Positions 43,943-53,065 of a stretch of DNA of 64,000 bases are shown in pieces. The stretch lies in the NCBI GenBank assembly GCA_048887165.1, contig JBHLJZ010000006.1, positions 1 to 64,000 of the forward strand, written 5' to 3'. How positions within the stretch are numbered: the first letter of the stretch is position 1; the number at the start of each line of letters is the position of its first letter. This DNA is from SOKP01 sp048887165 (lineage in GTDB: Archaea > Asgardarchaeota > Lokiarchaeia > Sigyniarchaeales > SOKP01). A model generated the notes under the pieces. That model worked only from the letters and a program-made list of their open reading frames with translations, searched no databases and was not told the origin of the DNA. The position numbers were made by a program, and so were the translations under genes.

Positions 43943-45052
43943 TTATTTTTCTGATTCTGATTCTATTGGTAATTTAGTATGTCGGTAAGTATCTTCAAGT
44001 ACTTTTAAATATTCCAATAGAACGTTTTCAGATTTAGATTTTACCTCATATTGGTGCATTACCGTATTTAAGACATACTTAGGATATATTAAAGACATAT
44101 GAAAGTCAGAAAGTAAAGCATAGTACTCAATACCGCGATTGTCTTGAAAAACATGAGCAAATTTATTTTCCCATAGTTTTCTTATTCCTTCATCGATATC
44201 TTCAACGCCCTTCTTTCTAAGTTTTGCTAAAGCGTTTTTAGTTACAACAGCAATTCTTAATAGTTTTAAAATTTCATAGATTTGTGGATCTGTAATTAAA
44301 TCAATAATTTTTAAACTATCCTCTTCAGATGGGCGGTATGTCTGGAAAAAGCTCCGAACTTTTGACTTGTATTCACTTATAAGGCTTTCAGGAAGGCCTC
44401 TCTCTTCTGGCTTTTTTAACAACTTTATTGGAGGTCTCCTAATTATTAATGGATCATTAATAAGAAATAATAATTCTGAAGGCATCCCTTTTACTGAGGC
44501 TTCTTTTATTATTTCTTTTTTAATTAATTCCATTAAAGTTGCATCTATATCAAAAAATCCTTTTCGATATTTATCCTTAAGCCATACTTTTAGCTCTGAT
44601 TTCGAAACTACACCTTCATCTCTTAATCTGTTGATTATCAATCGATTTACATCATCTTGGTAAGTTAAAGCTAAATTCTGCTCATCAGTTAAATAAGGAT
44701 ATGCGGAAAGTCTTTGAAATAGAAATGGTAGCATCTCCATATATGCATTATCTTCAATGTTTTGCATAATAATCCGAGAGATATCTGTCAGCCCTCCTTC
44801 ATAAAGATCCGGATCATCTTCCAAACTTAAGAGAACAATTATGTATAATGATCTTTCTTTTCCTGTATAAAATGATGCTATATTCAAATGACCAACCATC
44901 AGACTAATCATTCCTGGCTCTCCTGTATATTCATGAGCAGCATATATTTGCATTAAGGTTTCATCAGAGACTATTAATTCTTCAGGATATTTAGTAACAA
45001 TTTCCGTTCCTACTTTAGGATCCCATCTCATCAATATTAATCCTAATGGCAT
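43943..45052 (-). CDS. Longin-like/winged-helix cytosolic protein, copy 2
   Basis: 369 residues, paralogous to 40902-42005 over the full length: GLILMRWDPKVGTEIVTKYPEE, MISLMVGHLNIASFYTG and RLRDEGVVSKSELKVWLKDKY recur with few changes. The longin-like domain spans about 1-125, followed by winged-helix-like parts. The ATG overlaps the stop of the 1443-residue surface protein by one base, just as copy 1 overlaps the short membrane protein. The conserved pairing across the duplication suggests that the two proteins interact, most simply through the shared cytoplasmic tail (inference). It is soluble and lacks catalytic motifs. Confidence 0.72.
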   Translation of the reverse strand: MPLGLILMRWDPKVGTEIVTKYPEELIVSDETLMQIYAAHEYTGEPGMISLMVGHLNIASFYTGKERSLYIIVLLSLEDDPDLYEGGLTDISRIIMQNIEDNAYMEMLPFLFQRLSAYPYLTDEQNLALTYQDDVNRLIINRLRDEGVVSKSELKVWLKDKYRKGFFDIDATLMELIKKEIIKEASVKGMPSELLFLINDPLIIRRPPIKLLKKPEERGLPESLISEYKSKVRSFFQTYRPSEEDSLKIIDLITDPQIYEILKLLRIAVVTKNALAKLRKKGVEDIDEGIRKLWENKFAHVFQDNRGIEYYALLSDFHMSLIYPKYVLNTVMHQYEVKSKSENVLLEYLKVLEDTYRHTKLPIESESEK

Positions 45053-48000
45053 TATTCAGTATCTCCTCCATTTTTAATTAATTTATCCTTCCTTTTTGAC
45101 ATTTTAATCCTCATATCCTTTACTCCATAAACATCATCTAAAGAAAGACCTAACTCTTTCCATTCCTCTCCGAATAATTTTATCAAAGTCTCATCTTTCG
45201 AAGGAATAGAAATAGTTTCAGTTATAGGCTTTTTAGATTTTATATAGCCTTTCACTTTCCTGATCTTCTTAATATGTTTTGGAATTCGAGCTTGTTGAAT
45301 TACTCTGTATCCTACAAGACTACCAACAATACCTAAGGATCCAGCAACTATCAAAATGAAATAAAATGTAGGCATTCCAGGAAATACTTCTTTCATCTTT
45401 ATTGTTATGGTGATATCGATTTCCTGAGTAGTAAAATTCGCTTTTTGAGCAAAGATTGTTCCTGGAAAAGTTTGTGAAATGAAGAAAGCTTGAATTTCAT
45501 CAGTCTCAAAATTTAGTGTATAAGTACCAGGTGATTGTTCCTCGAAATAATAATCAATTTCTTGAGCGCGTAAAAAGACTGTAGCGTTTTCAAGAGGTAT
45601 ATATCCTCTAGATTCATCCATTAAATTGATTGTAATTTCGATATCATTTCCCTGAACGGCGCTAACTTGCTTTCCTTTAATATTAGTGGCATCAAGAGTA
45701 TAATCAATCTCTCGATACCTAATTTCTAAATTAATAAGAGCAAATCTAGATTCGTAATTATTCTTTTGGAGATTGATATACAGAAAATAGAATCCAACAC
45801 TCCTTATTTCAGTATTGAAATCCAATGAATAAGTTTTGTCTGCTTTTTGACTTAATATTCCAGAGCCATCAATTCCGGGGATAATTGATCCATTCGAATA
45901 TAATTTTTGCCATGTATAAGAAGCAATATCTAAATCTCCAAGTATTTGACCACCTAATAACGTATCAGCATAGGAATAAGTAAAGTTTATTTCATCCTCA
46001 ACCCATATCCAAGGGTTAGAATATGCGATAAATGAACTTCCATTTATAGTTGTTGGTCTCTCTAGAACTTCAAGAAATGTGTTAATTGTCTTTGATGTAT
46101 AATTTTCTTTCAAGGCTGTTATTGTGATTGGATACTTACCAACATTTATCGCTAAACTTGTATTAATAGTACAGTAATAATAGTTATCATCAATAGGATC
46201 TTCAATAAAATAAATGAGTGGTTGAGTAAGCCAATCAAATGTAATTGTTGCTCCATCTAATTTACTATCTGGAGGTACATAATATCTAACTGTAATATTA
46301 ATGATTTCACTAAACTCTTTTTCTAGTTCTGATATTTGTAGATGTGTAGCATAATCGTATAAATCTAGACTTGTTGCTGTAGCATTCACTCTTACCTGGT
46401 GATAATAAGGTTCTGGAGATTCATATCCTGGTACTAAGCCATCAATTATAAACCAGTAGTTTTTATAATTATTTCCAGCAGATAATTTACTTGAATTAAT
46501 AGTAAGAGAATAATTCATTAAAGTAAGGCCTTCATAATTTGCTGTTAAATCTACTATTAATACTGTTTGACCAGTATCCCAATCTTCTATATAACATGTA
46601 AAGAATCCTTCATCAGGCACTAAGTACCAATTAGTTCCATCGTCAGAATATGATATATTAATAGTTATATGTAAATCTCCAATACCCCATATTGCTTGCG
46701 AAATTTCAGCAATTATATCTATCTGAGTTTCTAATGTAGGTGGTGGGGGAGTTGCTTCATAATCAAGTATAATAGATGAATTTTGGTTCAATGTGTAATT
46801 ATATTCAGAAACTTCTCCAAGAGGTTCCCATTGTTTTGGAGATGTGTTATTTACTGTAAAGTTAGCTGCAACTCCAATTCTCCTAAGTGTTATATTATAA
46901 CTAAATCCAATTCGAAATATAAAAGGTTCATATTCAGTATCGCTATGAGACGCCCAGCCATCGTTGTTTGTAGTTAAAGTTGTGATAATTGTTGTACCAT
47001 TCCAGATTCTTACACTAACAAAAGGAACGGGATTATATGAATCATCATCATCAATAACCCTTACATTCATTTTAGATAAAGCTGTTTTGTTATAGATGTT
47101 AGTTAATTCTGTAGTATTGATCTTTATTATACCTGTATGAGCTCCAGCATTATAACCTTGAACATCAACTAATATACCATAAACTTCGTAATTCTCTCCC
47201 TTTAATTTATCATTATCAACTGTTCCAATATCGATAGATTTAAAATATGATGTGCCTGACATAGATAGATTTTGATAAATTATATTCCCTGATGTTTGAT
47301 TATATTTGTCAATATAGTAAATTGTCATATTATCAATCTGTTGATCCATCGATTCCAACGTTATATTAAAATTAATCAGCTTCTTATTGCTAAAATCACT
47401 CATCGATCCTCCGGTGTAAATACGTTCATTAACTTTATAATAATCTCCAGGATCTTGGTCGTAAATATTTAGGGATAATGAATGGTCAAAATACTTATCA
47501 TATTGGGTGTAGTCAGATCGGTAAATGTAGCTTGAATTCAAAAGAAAATCATTAACATTATATCTTGTGTTATAGAAGAAAACCTCATAATAGTAAAATG
47601 ATGCATTATTCCATCGAAATCTTGCTGTACCATTAACTAGTGATATCTGCTTTAATAGAGTACCTCCACTATCATTGTAGACCTTCACGTATCCATCATC
47701 AAAAAGATCATCATCCCAATCTACTATTTCAAAATCAATTGTCCAAATGTCCAGATATAAATCATATATATGGGATAATTCAGATACATTGTATAAATTC
47801 CAACTAGATGTTCCAAAATTATCTCTTGTACTATTGAATACTTCATCTTCATAACTAGGGATAAAAGTATAATTCACAGAGAAGTTATATATGCCAAAAT
47901 TTAAACCAGTAAAGATTGTTTGACCTGTTTGATCAGTAGTTTGCTTTTTTATTAATGTTGTATCCTGCATTAATGAAACTTCGGCATTTGGAACAATCAT

Positions 48001-49383
48001 ACCATCAATATCCCGAGCTATAACAGTAATATCGGATTTTTGTGTCTGTATCTCATTTAATTCAACTGTTATATCATCACTATAAGTGAATTCAACATCA
48101 TCAACTTGGACAAAAGCAGTATCATAATTACCCACAGTATTTTCATCACCATACATTCCAAATTCTAATGAAATGTTTTGACCCATATAATTACTTAGAT
48201 CAAATGTTACTAAACCTGTTAAATCACCTTGGGATGTATCAAAAGTTCCTGTTATTATACCAGTAGTGTAATTTTGTAATGAATAATAACCTTTATTATT
48301 ATGAGTAATTCCCTTAAAATATTCTAAATACTCACCAATTTGTTGATGTTGATCTGGATCGACGAATAGATTGGAAGCATTAATTACTCGAACAAAATAT
48401 CCATCATTCCAAGCCTTAGATGAACTCCCATCAAATCCCCAAGTTTTAACGTTCTGCCAGAATCTTATATAAATACTCCCACTACCATCATTAACAATTG
48501 GAACGGTAAACGGGTTGGTATAAAAAACTCCAGCATATTGATCGTCGTTACCCACACTTTCAGTTATTGAAGTTTGATTCGAACCCCATTTATAAGTATA
48601 TGTTCCTCTTACTTGTTCTACGCCTCCAGGTACGTCAATTAAACAATTTTGCCACCATTCAGTTGCTTGATCTTCAGTTTGTGAATCTTCTCCCACATCT
48701 GGAGGTCTGGGTGCAATATCATCAGGTACATCATCAGACCAATTCCATCCTACTGGATTATAATAGTGAGGTGTTATTGACGGATCACCAGTTGGATCGT
48801 CCCCACTCGGCACATATTCGAAGTCCCCATTTTTTACTAATCCAATACCATACTCAACTGCAGTAGTCTCAACATCCATATTTCCATAGTATAAATATAC
48901 ATCAGTTTCGGTATTACTAGAGGCAGAAAGATTTGTATTGAAATATATTGCTGCGTCGCCTATTGAATAATCTTCACCATTGAAATCTTGAAAAATGTAA
49001 AACTCTCTTTCAATCGGTTCATTATTGATATATTCTATGACTCTTATATCTTTTAAAGTATCATTTACTTTACCTTGATATTCAGGATCTCCATAAGGAA
49101 GATTTACAACAACTCCATAATTTTTTAGGTCTACACCAGCTAGATTTGTTATATTTACTAGTGACCTATAAGGCCAATCAGAATCCCACCATGGATGATC
49201 ACCAGCAATACTTGATCTAGGATTTAATATTGTATCATCAAACTCATTCTCACCTATAGGATTCAACTCAAAGAGAAATGGAGCTAAACTATAGTAAATG
49301 CTCCCAGAAGTTATCGCTATTAATATAACCGACAGTGAAAGTAGTTTTGTAATCTTTTTTTTTCTATTCATAGTTTCTATCAC
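45052..49383 (-). CDS. Large surface protein: DUF2341 and Ig-like ectodomain, one TM, basic cytoplasmic tail
   Basis: 1443 residues. An N-terminal hydrophobic segment (about 10-33, LLSLSVILIAITSGSIYYSL) acts as signal peptide or anchor. A DUF2341-like domain begins at WWDSDWPYRSLVNITN (about 60-170), a jelly-roll-like section follows to about 440, and then several Ig-like or carboxypeptidase-regulatory-like beta domains rich in Asn-x-Ser/Thr sites. A C-terminal TM helix (about 1340-1363, FYFILIVAGSLGIVGSLVG) is followed by a roughly 75-residue basic tail. The topology is that of a receptor or adhesin. Tail and TM are shared with the short protein at 42005. Ligand unknown. The longin-like partner gene overlaps its stop. 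Confidence 0.82.
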   Translation of the reverse strand: MIETMNRKKKITKLLSLSVILIAITSGSIYYSLAPFLFELNPIGENEFDDTILNPRSSIAGDHPWWDSDWPYRSLVNITNLAGVDLKNYGVVVNLPYGDPEYQGKVNDTLKDIRVIEYINNEPIEREFYIFQDFNGEDYSIGDAAIYFNTNLSASSNTETDVYLYYGNMDVETTAVEYGIGLVKNGDFEYVPSGDDPTGDPSITPHYYNPVGWNWSDDVPDDIAPRPPDVGEDSQTEDQATEWWQNCLIDVPGGVEQVRGTYTYKWGSNQTSITESVGNDDQYAGVFYTNPFTVPIVNDGSGSIYIRFWQNVKTWGFDGSSSKAWNDGYFVRVINASNLFVDPDQHQQIGEYLEYFKGITHNNKGYYSLQNYTTGIITGTFDTSQGDLTGLVTFDLSNYMGQNISLEFGMYGDENTVGNYDTAFVQVDDVEFTYSDDITVELNEIQTQKSDITVIARDIDGMIVPNAEVSLMQDTTLIKKQTTDQTGQTIFTGLNFGIYNFSVNYTFIPSYEDEVFNSTRDNFGTSSWNLYNVSELSHIYDLYLDIWTIDFEIVDWDDDLFDDGYVKVYNDSGGTLLKQISLVNGTARFRWNNASFYYYEVFFYNTRYNVNDFLLNSSYIYRSDYTQYDKYFDHSLSLNIYDQDPGDYYKVNERIYTGGSMSDFSNKKLINFNITLESMDQQIDNMTIYYIDKYNQTSGNIIYQNLSMSGTSYFKSIDIGTVDNDKLKGENYEVYGILVDVQGYNAGAHTGIIKINTTELTNIYNKTALSKMNVRVIDDDDSYNPVPFVSVRIWNGTTIITTLTTNNDGWASHSDTEYEPFIFRIGFSYNITLRRIGVAANFTVNNTSPKQWEPLGEVSEYNYTLNQNSSIILDYEATPPPPTLETQIDIIAEISQAIWGIGDLHITINISYSDDGTNWYLVPDEGFFTCYIEDWDTGQTVLIVDLTANYEGLTLMNYSLTINSSKLSAGNNYKNYWFIIDGLVPGYESPEPYYHQVRVNATATSLDLYDYATHLQISELEKEFSEIINITVRYYVPPDSKLDGATITFDWLTQPLIYFIEDPIDDNYYYCTINTSLAINVGKYPITITALKENYTSKTINTFLEVLERPTTINGSSFIAYSNPWIWVEDEINFTYSYADTLLGGQILGDLDIASYTWQKLYSNGSIIPGIDGSGILSQKADKTYSLDFNTEIRSVGFYFLYINLQKNNYESRFALINLEIRYREIDYTLDATNIKGKQVSAVQGNDIEITINLMDESRGYIPLENATVFLRAQEIDYYFEEQSPGTYTLNFETDEIQAFFISQTFPGTIFAQKANFTTQEIDITITIKMKEVFPGMPTFYFILIVAGSLGIVGSLVGYRVIQQARIPKHIKKIRKVKGYIKSKKPITETISIPSKDETLIKLFGEEWKELGLSLDDVYGVKDMRIKMSKRKDKLIKNGGDTE

Positions 49384-49566
49384 TTTTATAAAATGTTTTC
49401 AATTTGATTCTTTTTTTTTTTAAAAATTTTTTTAAAAATATTTTAAGAATGTTGTAACCACATAGTATAAAATGTGTTATTTAAATACTTATAAAAGGAA
49501 AAGCTATCAATCTCATAAAAAAGTAAAATATTAACTTTACAACTAAAACACTTTTTATATCAATAT

Positions 49567-50196
49567 TCACTTTTTTAGTAATAAAAAAATCTTACGCTTT
49601 TTAGGGCTATTCGGATTATCAATTATTAAGTTTCCTTTAAAATTAGTATTATTTATGATAATTTTACTCAAATTATCTAATATCTCTTTACTTTTCGGAT
49701 AAAATTGAATTATAGCCTTGGTATTAGGTCTAAGAATTCGAAAAAAGGACTTAGCTAAATCTATCATTTTATTCTTCATAATTTCATCATTTGAATCTCT
49801 ATATATCCATTGTAACGCTGAAATTGAAATAATAGCATCAAAAGAATTAGGCTTAAAAGGAGAAAAACACATATCTGCTGTTATAGGGTTTAATTCTTTA
49901 ATATCATAGAAATATAGGAATCTTGGAATAAGATCGAGTGCCACAGTCTTAAATCCTTGTTCATTTAAATAAATTGTTGTAAATCCAGGACCACAACCAG
50001 CATCCAATATTAAAGAATCTTTTTTTTTGAGATCCAAGATTTCAAGAGCTCTTATTGTAATTCTTTCTTGGATCTTCATCATATTTTTTGATTTTGCGTA
50101 TCTGGAAAGAGTTTCTTCATCATAATAGTCTGTGACTTTATTAAACAATTCCTCTGGTCGTTTTCTTTTTATATTAAAATCATAATTGTTATTCAA
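49567..50196 (-). CDS. bud23: Bud23-type rRNA (guanine-N7) methyltransferase
   Basis: 209 residues. The N-terminus RPEELFNKVTDYYDEETLSRYAKS resembles the Bud23 opening RPE...YYDE..A.KY. The SAM motif is LDAGCGPG (64-71), followed by Bud23-specific blocks: ISISALQW (123-130), IIQFYP (162-167) and the NPNSPKKRKIFLLL close (194-207). Eukaryotic Bud23 (WBSCR22) methylates a guanine near the decoding centre of small-subunit rRNA and needs Trm112 for stability. The basic C-terminal extension of the eukaryotic protein is absent. It is divergent from the S25e gene, which fits a ribosomal role. Trm112 is not in the window. Confidence 0.82.
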   Translation of the reverse strand: MNNNYDFNIKRKRPEELFNKVTDYYDEETLSRYAKSKNMMKIQERITIRALEILDLKKKDSLILDAGCGPGFTTIYLNEQGFKTVALDLIPRFLYFYDIKELNPITADMCFSPFKPNSFDAIISISALQWIYRDSNDEIMKNKMIDLAKSFFRILRPNTKAIIQFYPKSKEILDNLSKIIINNTNFKGNLIIDNPNSPKKRKIFLLLKK

Positions 50197-50351
50197 ATTA
50201 CTTATACCAATTTTATTTAAACCAAATAATTCTTATTGTATAAACAAATCATAATTCTAATCATAAATCAAAAATTTTATTAAATTTTAAATATTTACTA
50301 TTTTATCAAGCTTTCAATTCTAATTGGTTTTAATTTAAAATGTGATAAGCA

Positions 50352-50651
50352 TTGTCTGAAAAAGAAGAAAAATTAATGGTAAGAAAAGCTACATTAAATT
50401 TAAGGAGAAAATATGGAAGAACTAAGCAAATTGATATTGTAGAACGTGATGCTTTTATTCCTAGTGCTTTAGAAAAAGAAATAAGAGAATCAATTACTAA
50501 GAAGAAATCAATTCTCGCATCAGACATTGCCTTAAAATATGATATTAGAATCTCTACTGCTAATAACTTACTGAAGCAATACGCTGAAGAAGGATTGATA
50601 AAACTTCTTGATCCTTCCCTAAAGGTAAAAATTTACGTTCCTAATTCTTGA
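50352..50651 (+). CDS. rps25e: Ribosomal protein S25e
   Basis: 99 residues, TTG start with GTGAT upstream. A basic N-terminal tail precedes a winged-helix core that aligns by eye with crenarchaeal S25e: IVERDAFIPSALEKEIRESI, then the helix-turn-helix SILASDIALKYDIRISTANN, then LLKQYAEEGLIKLLD and the closing strand KVKIYVP. It is a small-subunit ribosomal protein shared by archaea and eukaryotes. A generic winged-helix DNA-binding protein is the alternative reading, but length, basic tail and strand order favour S25e. Confidence 0.72.
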   Translation: MSEKEEKLMVRKATLNLRRKYGRTKQIDIVERDAFIPSALEKEIRESITKKKSILASDIALKYDIRISTANNLLKQYAEEGLIKLLDPSLKVKIYVPNS

Positions 50652-50720
50652 GTTTTTAATTTTTAAAGAAAAATTGGTTTATTTTATTTTTAATTTAGAC
50701 TAAATCCTATAGGTAAAAAA

Positions 50721-50730
50721 TTTATATTTT
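50721..50730 (+). promoter_or_regulatory. TATA-like box upstream of tRNA-Ser
   Basis: TTTATATTTT preceded by AAAAAA lies about 45 bases before the mature tRNA start, consistent with an archaeal promoter and a leader of around 20 bases removed by RNase P. Spacing only; no transcript data. Confidence 0.35.
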
Positions 50731-50772
50731 TTATCATTTATCCATAGTAGATATAGTATTAAAATATCTAAA

Positions 50773-50876
50773 GCAGATGTAGCCTAGATGGTAAGACGCC
50801 GGCCTCGAGTGTTCTTAAATGTACCTAGAGAGCCGGTGCGTGTAAGCGCGCGGGGGTTCGAGTCCCTCCATCTGCG
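50773..50876 (+). tRNA. tRNA-Ser(CGA) with a 21-base intron after position 37
   Basis: The acceptor stem GCAGATG (50773-50779) pairs with CATCTGC (50869-50875), and the discriminator is G at 50876 as expected for serine. The anticodon stem CCGGC (50799-50803) pairs with GCCGG (50832-50836). The loop is CTCGAG-A once the intron 50810-50830 is removed, giving anticodon CGA at 50806-50808. A long variable arm (CGTG/CGCG stem) makes it a class II tRNA. The T arm has GTTCGAGTC. CCA is not encoded. The D stem has one C-A mismatch. The position 37/38 intron is the usual archaeal site, cut at a bulge-helix-bulge. Confidence 0.92.
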
Positions 50877-50908
50877 CTAATTAATTTTTATAACTTGGTG
50901 ATTTATTA

Positions 50909-51994
50909 ATGGCACAAAATTTAATTGTTTTAGGAGAACTCCATCAAGATTTATATTATGAAACTGATTTTTATGAGGATCTAGTAGAAAAAATTGTTTC
51001 TAATATTACAAACTTTGTAAGATACAATCCTGATGATATAAGTAAAAAAATTCTTGAAAAATTGGTGCAAAGAGGATTCTCAGATACTCCAAAAAAAATT
51101 GAAGGCCGCTGTTTTTTCAAAAGAGGAGGTAATGGAAATAACTCTTCTGAATATTTTGCAAGTTTGGGAGTTCCAACTAAACTTATATCTGTGATTGGAA
51201 GGGGAAGTGAATGGATGATTGATGAACTGAAGGAACTAGGGATAAATACTGACTCAATATTTCAGATAGATGAAATAACACCTGTAAGTACCATTATTAA
51301 ATCAAAATTTACTACAAAAATACATTTAGCTCCAAACCTAAAAGAAAAGATGAATTTTGATGGATTGAATATATCTAATGGATTATTGGATAATGCAAAG
51401 TTAATATTTTCAACTCCTATAGCACAAAAATTTATAAATTTATTTAATAGAGGTGCAAATTCTGGATTAATTACCGCCTTTAATATTGAAAGACAAAAAA
51501 TTCATACTTTAGAAGAACTCTCAGAATTAATTAAGGAGAAAAAACATTTATCTTTTCTTAATGTAAAAGATGCCTATCGAATTTTAGATAAAAAACTTTC
51601 AATAGATGAAGTAGATGAAATCTTTAAACAATTTGCACAAATCCGAATTTATACTGCAGGGAAAGATGGCTCCTATGTGTTTACAGACTATCTGAAGATT
51701 TTTTATCCCGGGATAGAAGTAGAAGCAATAATTGATAGAACGGGTGCAGGCGATTGCTATGCTGCGGGTTTTTTAACTAAATTATATGAACTTGTCGAAG
51801 ATAAAAATCATTTAGAACAATTACTTAAAAAGGAAAAATTAGAAATAACTAAGAAAATTCTAACTTCATGTATTGAATACAGTACTCATGCAGCAATATA
51901 TAAAATAACTAAACAAACTACTCCAACCAAAATTGAAATGGATAATTTTATTAAAACTTTTAAAATTAAGAATAAATTAAATGTTATTGAATAA
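50909..51994 (+). CDS. PfkB-family carbohydrate kinase
   Basis: 361 residues. The PfkB signature 1 region is FKRGGNGNNSSEYFASLGVP (about 68-87), and signature 2 is DRTGAGDCYAAGFLTKL (about 275-291), whose Asp is the catalytic base. LISVIGRGSEW and the lid strand HLAPNLKEK fit ribokinase-like enzymes. It phosphorylates a sugar or nucleoside with ATP; the substrate cannot be read from sequence. An archaeal ribose or nucleoside kinase that feeds ribose-phosphate pools is possible given AMP phosphorylase at 22531. It overlaps the convergent Rag-like GTPase by 11 bases. Confidence 0.86.
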   Translation: MAQNLIVLGELHQDLYYETDFYEDLVEKIVSNITNFVRYNPDDISKKILEKLVQRGFSDTPKKIEGRCFFKRGGNGNNSSEYFASLGVPTKLISVIGRGSEWMIDELKELGINTDSIFQIDEITPVSTIIKSKFTTKIHLAPNLKEKMNFDGLNISNGLLDNAKLIFSTPIAQKFINLFNRGANSGLITAFNIERQKIHTLEELSELIKEKKHLSFLNVKDAYRILDKKLSIDEVDEIFKQFAQIRIYTAGKDGSYVFTDYLKIFYPGIEVEAIIDRTGAGDCYAAGFLTKLYELVEDKNHLEQLLKKEKLEITKKILTSCIEYSTHAAIYKITKQTTPTKIEMDNFIKTFKIKNKLNVIE

Positions 51995-52916
51995 TCTGTA
52001 AGATAAGATTCTCCATTTGGGGTTTTGCAGCTTCAATCTTATCTAATACTTCAACAGTCTGTCCTAAATCTTCTTCATTTTCTTCAATTATGAATAATAA
52101 GTAGAAATCTAAATTTCCAAACTTTAGAACCTCAACTACACCAGAATATCTGTCTCCATTTTCAAACTTATCAGAAAATTCAAATAATGTCCTATTTTCA
52201 TCAATTATTTTCTTTTGAGCTTCCAAATATTTATCATAAATTCTCATTTTTTCGGTAAGATGCAGATGAGGGCGGTAAAATTCTCCAATTGTTATTCCTT
52301 TTACATCAAACAATGAAATCATAATAGCATTGTAATTTTTACTTATTTCAGCAAATAATTGTGATACCATCTCTATTTTGTCAAACAGTAAAGAAAGCCC
52401 ACTTGAAAATGCATCCATTACAGATTTAATGTCATATATAGTTGTTTCAAAGAAAAAAATATCAAAATCATGACTATATCGTGTTAAAGCTTGCTTAATT
52501 GTCAAAATTCTCTGATTTATAACTCTATCTTTAACAAGTTGGGGATCAAATTTGTGGAACAATATACAAATCGGAGGATATTCTTGCTCTTCTTTAAAGT
52601 AAAGTAATAATCGATCAATATAATCTATAGATTCAACATATCGATCGAAATCTTGTGCATCAATGACATAAAAAACTAAATCTGTTCCTGCAATATACTT
52701 ATTAGGCTTTTTTAAGTATTCTTCTCTATATTGCGATTGACCTCCAAAATCCATCCTTACAAACTCAACACCTAAAAATTTAAAGGCGTCTCGAGCAACT
52801 TTTCTTGTTGGCATTAATTTCGAGACTTCCTCTTCAAATCCAAATCTTTTTGTGATAACAGTAATTATACTAGTTTTACCTGCATTATCTAATCCTAAGA
52901 AAGCAATTTTTTGCAA
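51984..52916 (-). CDS. Rag/Gtr-like small GTPase with C-terminal roadblock/longin-like domain
   Basis: 310 residues. G1 is GLDNAGKTS (8-16), G2 has T37 in MPTRK, G3 is DFGGQ (56-60) and G4 is HKFD (121-124). A His-Lys-x-Asp G4 motif is characteristic of the Gtr/Rag family rather than Arf or Rab. The GTPase fold ends near 180 and is followed by about 130 residues of alpha/beta character (NYNAIMISLFDVKGITIGEF, then LDFYLLFIIEENEEDLG) resembling the roadblock-type domain that Rag GTPases use to dimerise. Eukaryotic Rags control TORC1 at lysosomes. Rag-like GTPases are known from Lokiarchaeota. No lipidation site. Confidence 0.82.
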   Translation of the reverse strand: MQKIAFLGLDNAGKTSIITVITKRFGFEEEVSKLMPTRKVARDAFKFLGVEFVRMDFGGQSQYREEYLKKPNKYIAGTDLVFYVIDAQDFDRYVESIDYIDRLLLYFKEEQEYPPICILFHKFDPQLVKDRVINQRILTIKQALTRYSHDFDIFFFETTIYDIKSVMDAFSSGLSLLFDKIEMVSQLFAEISKNYNAIMISLFDVKGITIGEFYRPHLHLTEKMRIYDKYLEAQKKIIDENRTLFEFSDKFENGDRYSGVVEVLKFGNLDFYLLFIIEENEEDLGQTVEVLDKIEAAKPQMENLILQIIQ

Positions 52917-53065
52917 TTAAATACATCACCAAAGTAACCGGATAAATGATTCCTAATTATATAATCTGCAAATTAATTATGGCACTATGGACTAATAAAT
53001 ACTTACATTTCTTGGGAAAAAAGGGATCTTTTTATAATAAGTTCTAATAATTAAAACGATACAGA

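Noticed and set aside
48567..48866. 99-codon frame opposite the surface protein
   Set aside because: Antisense to coding sequence with biased composition; no support.
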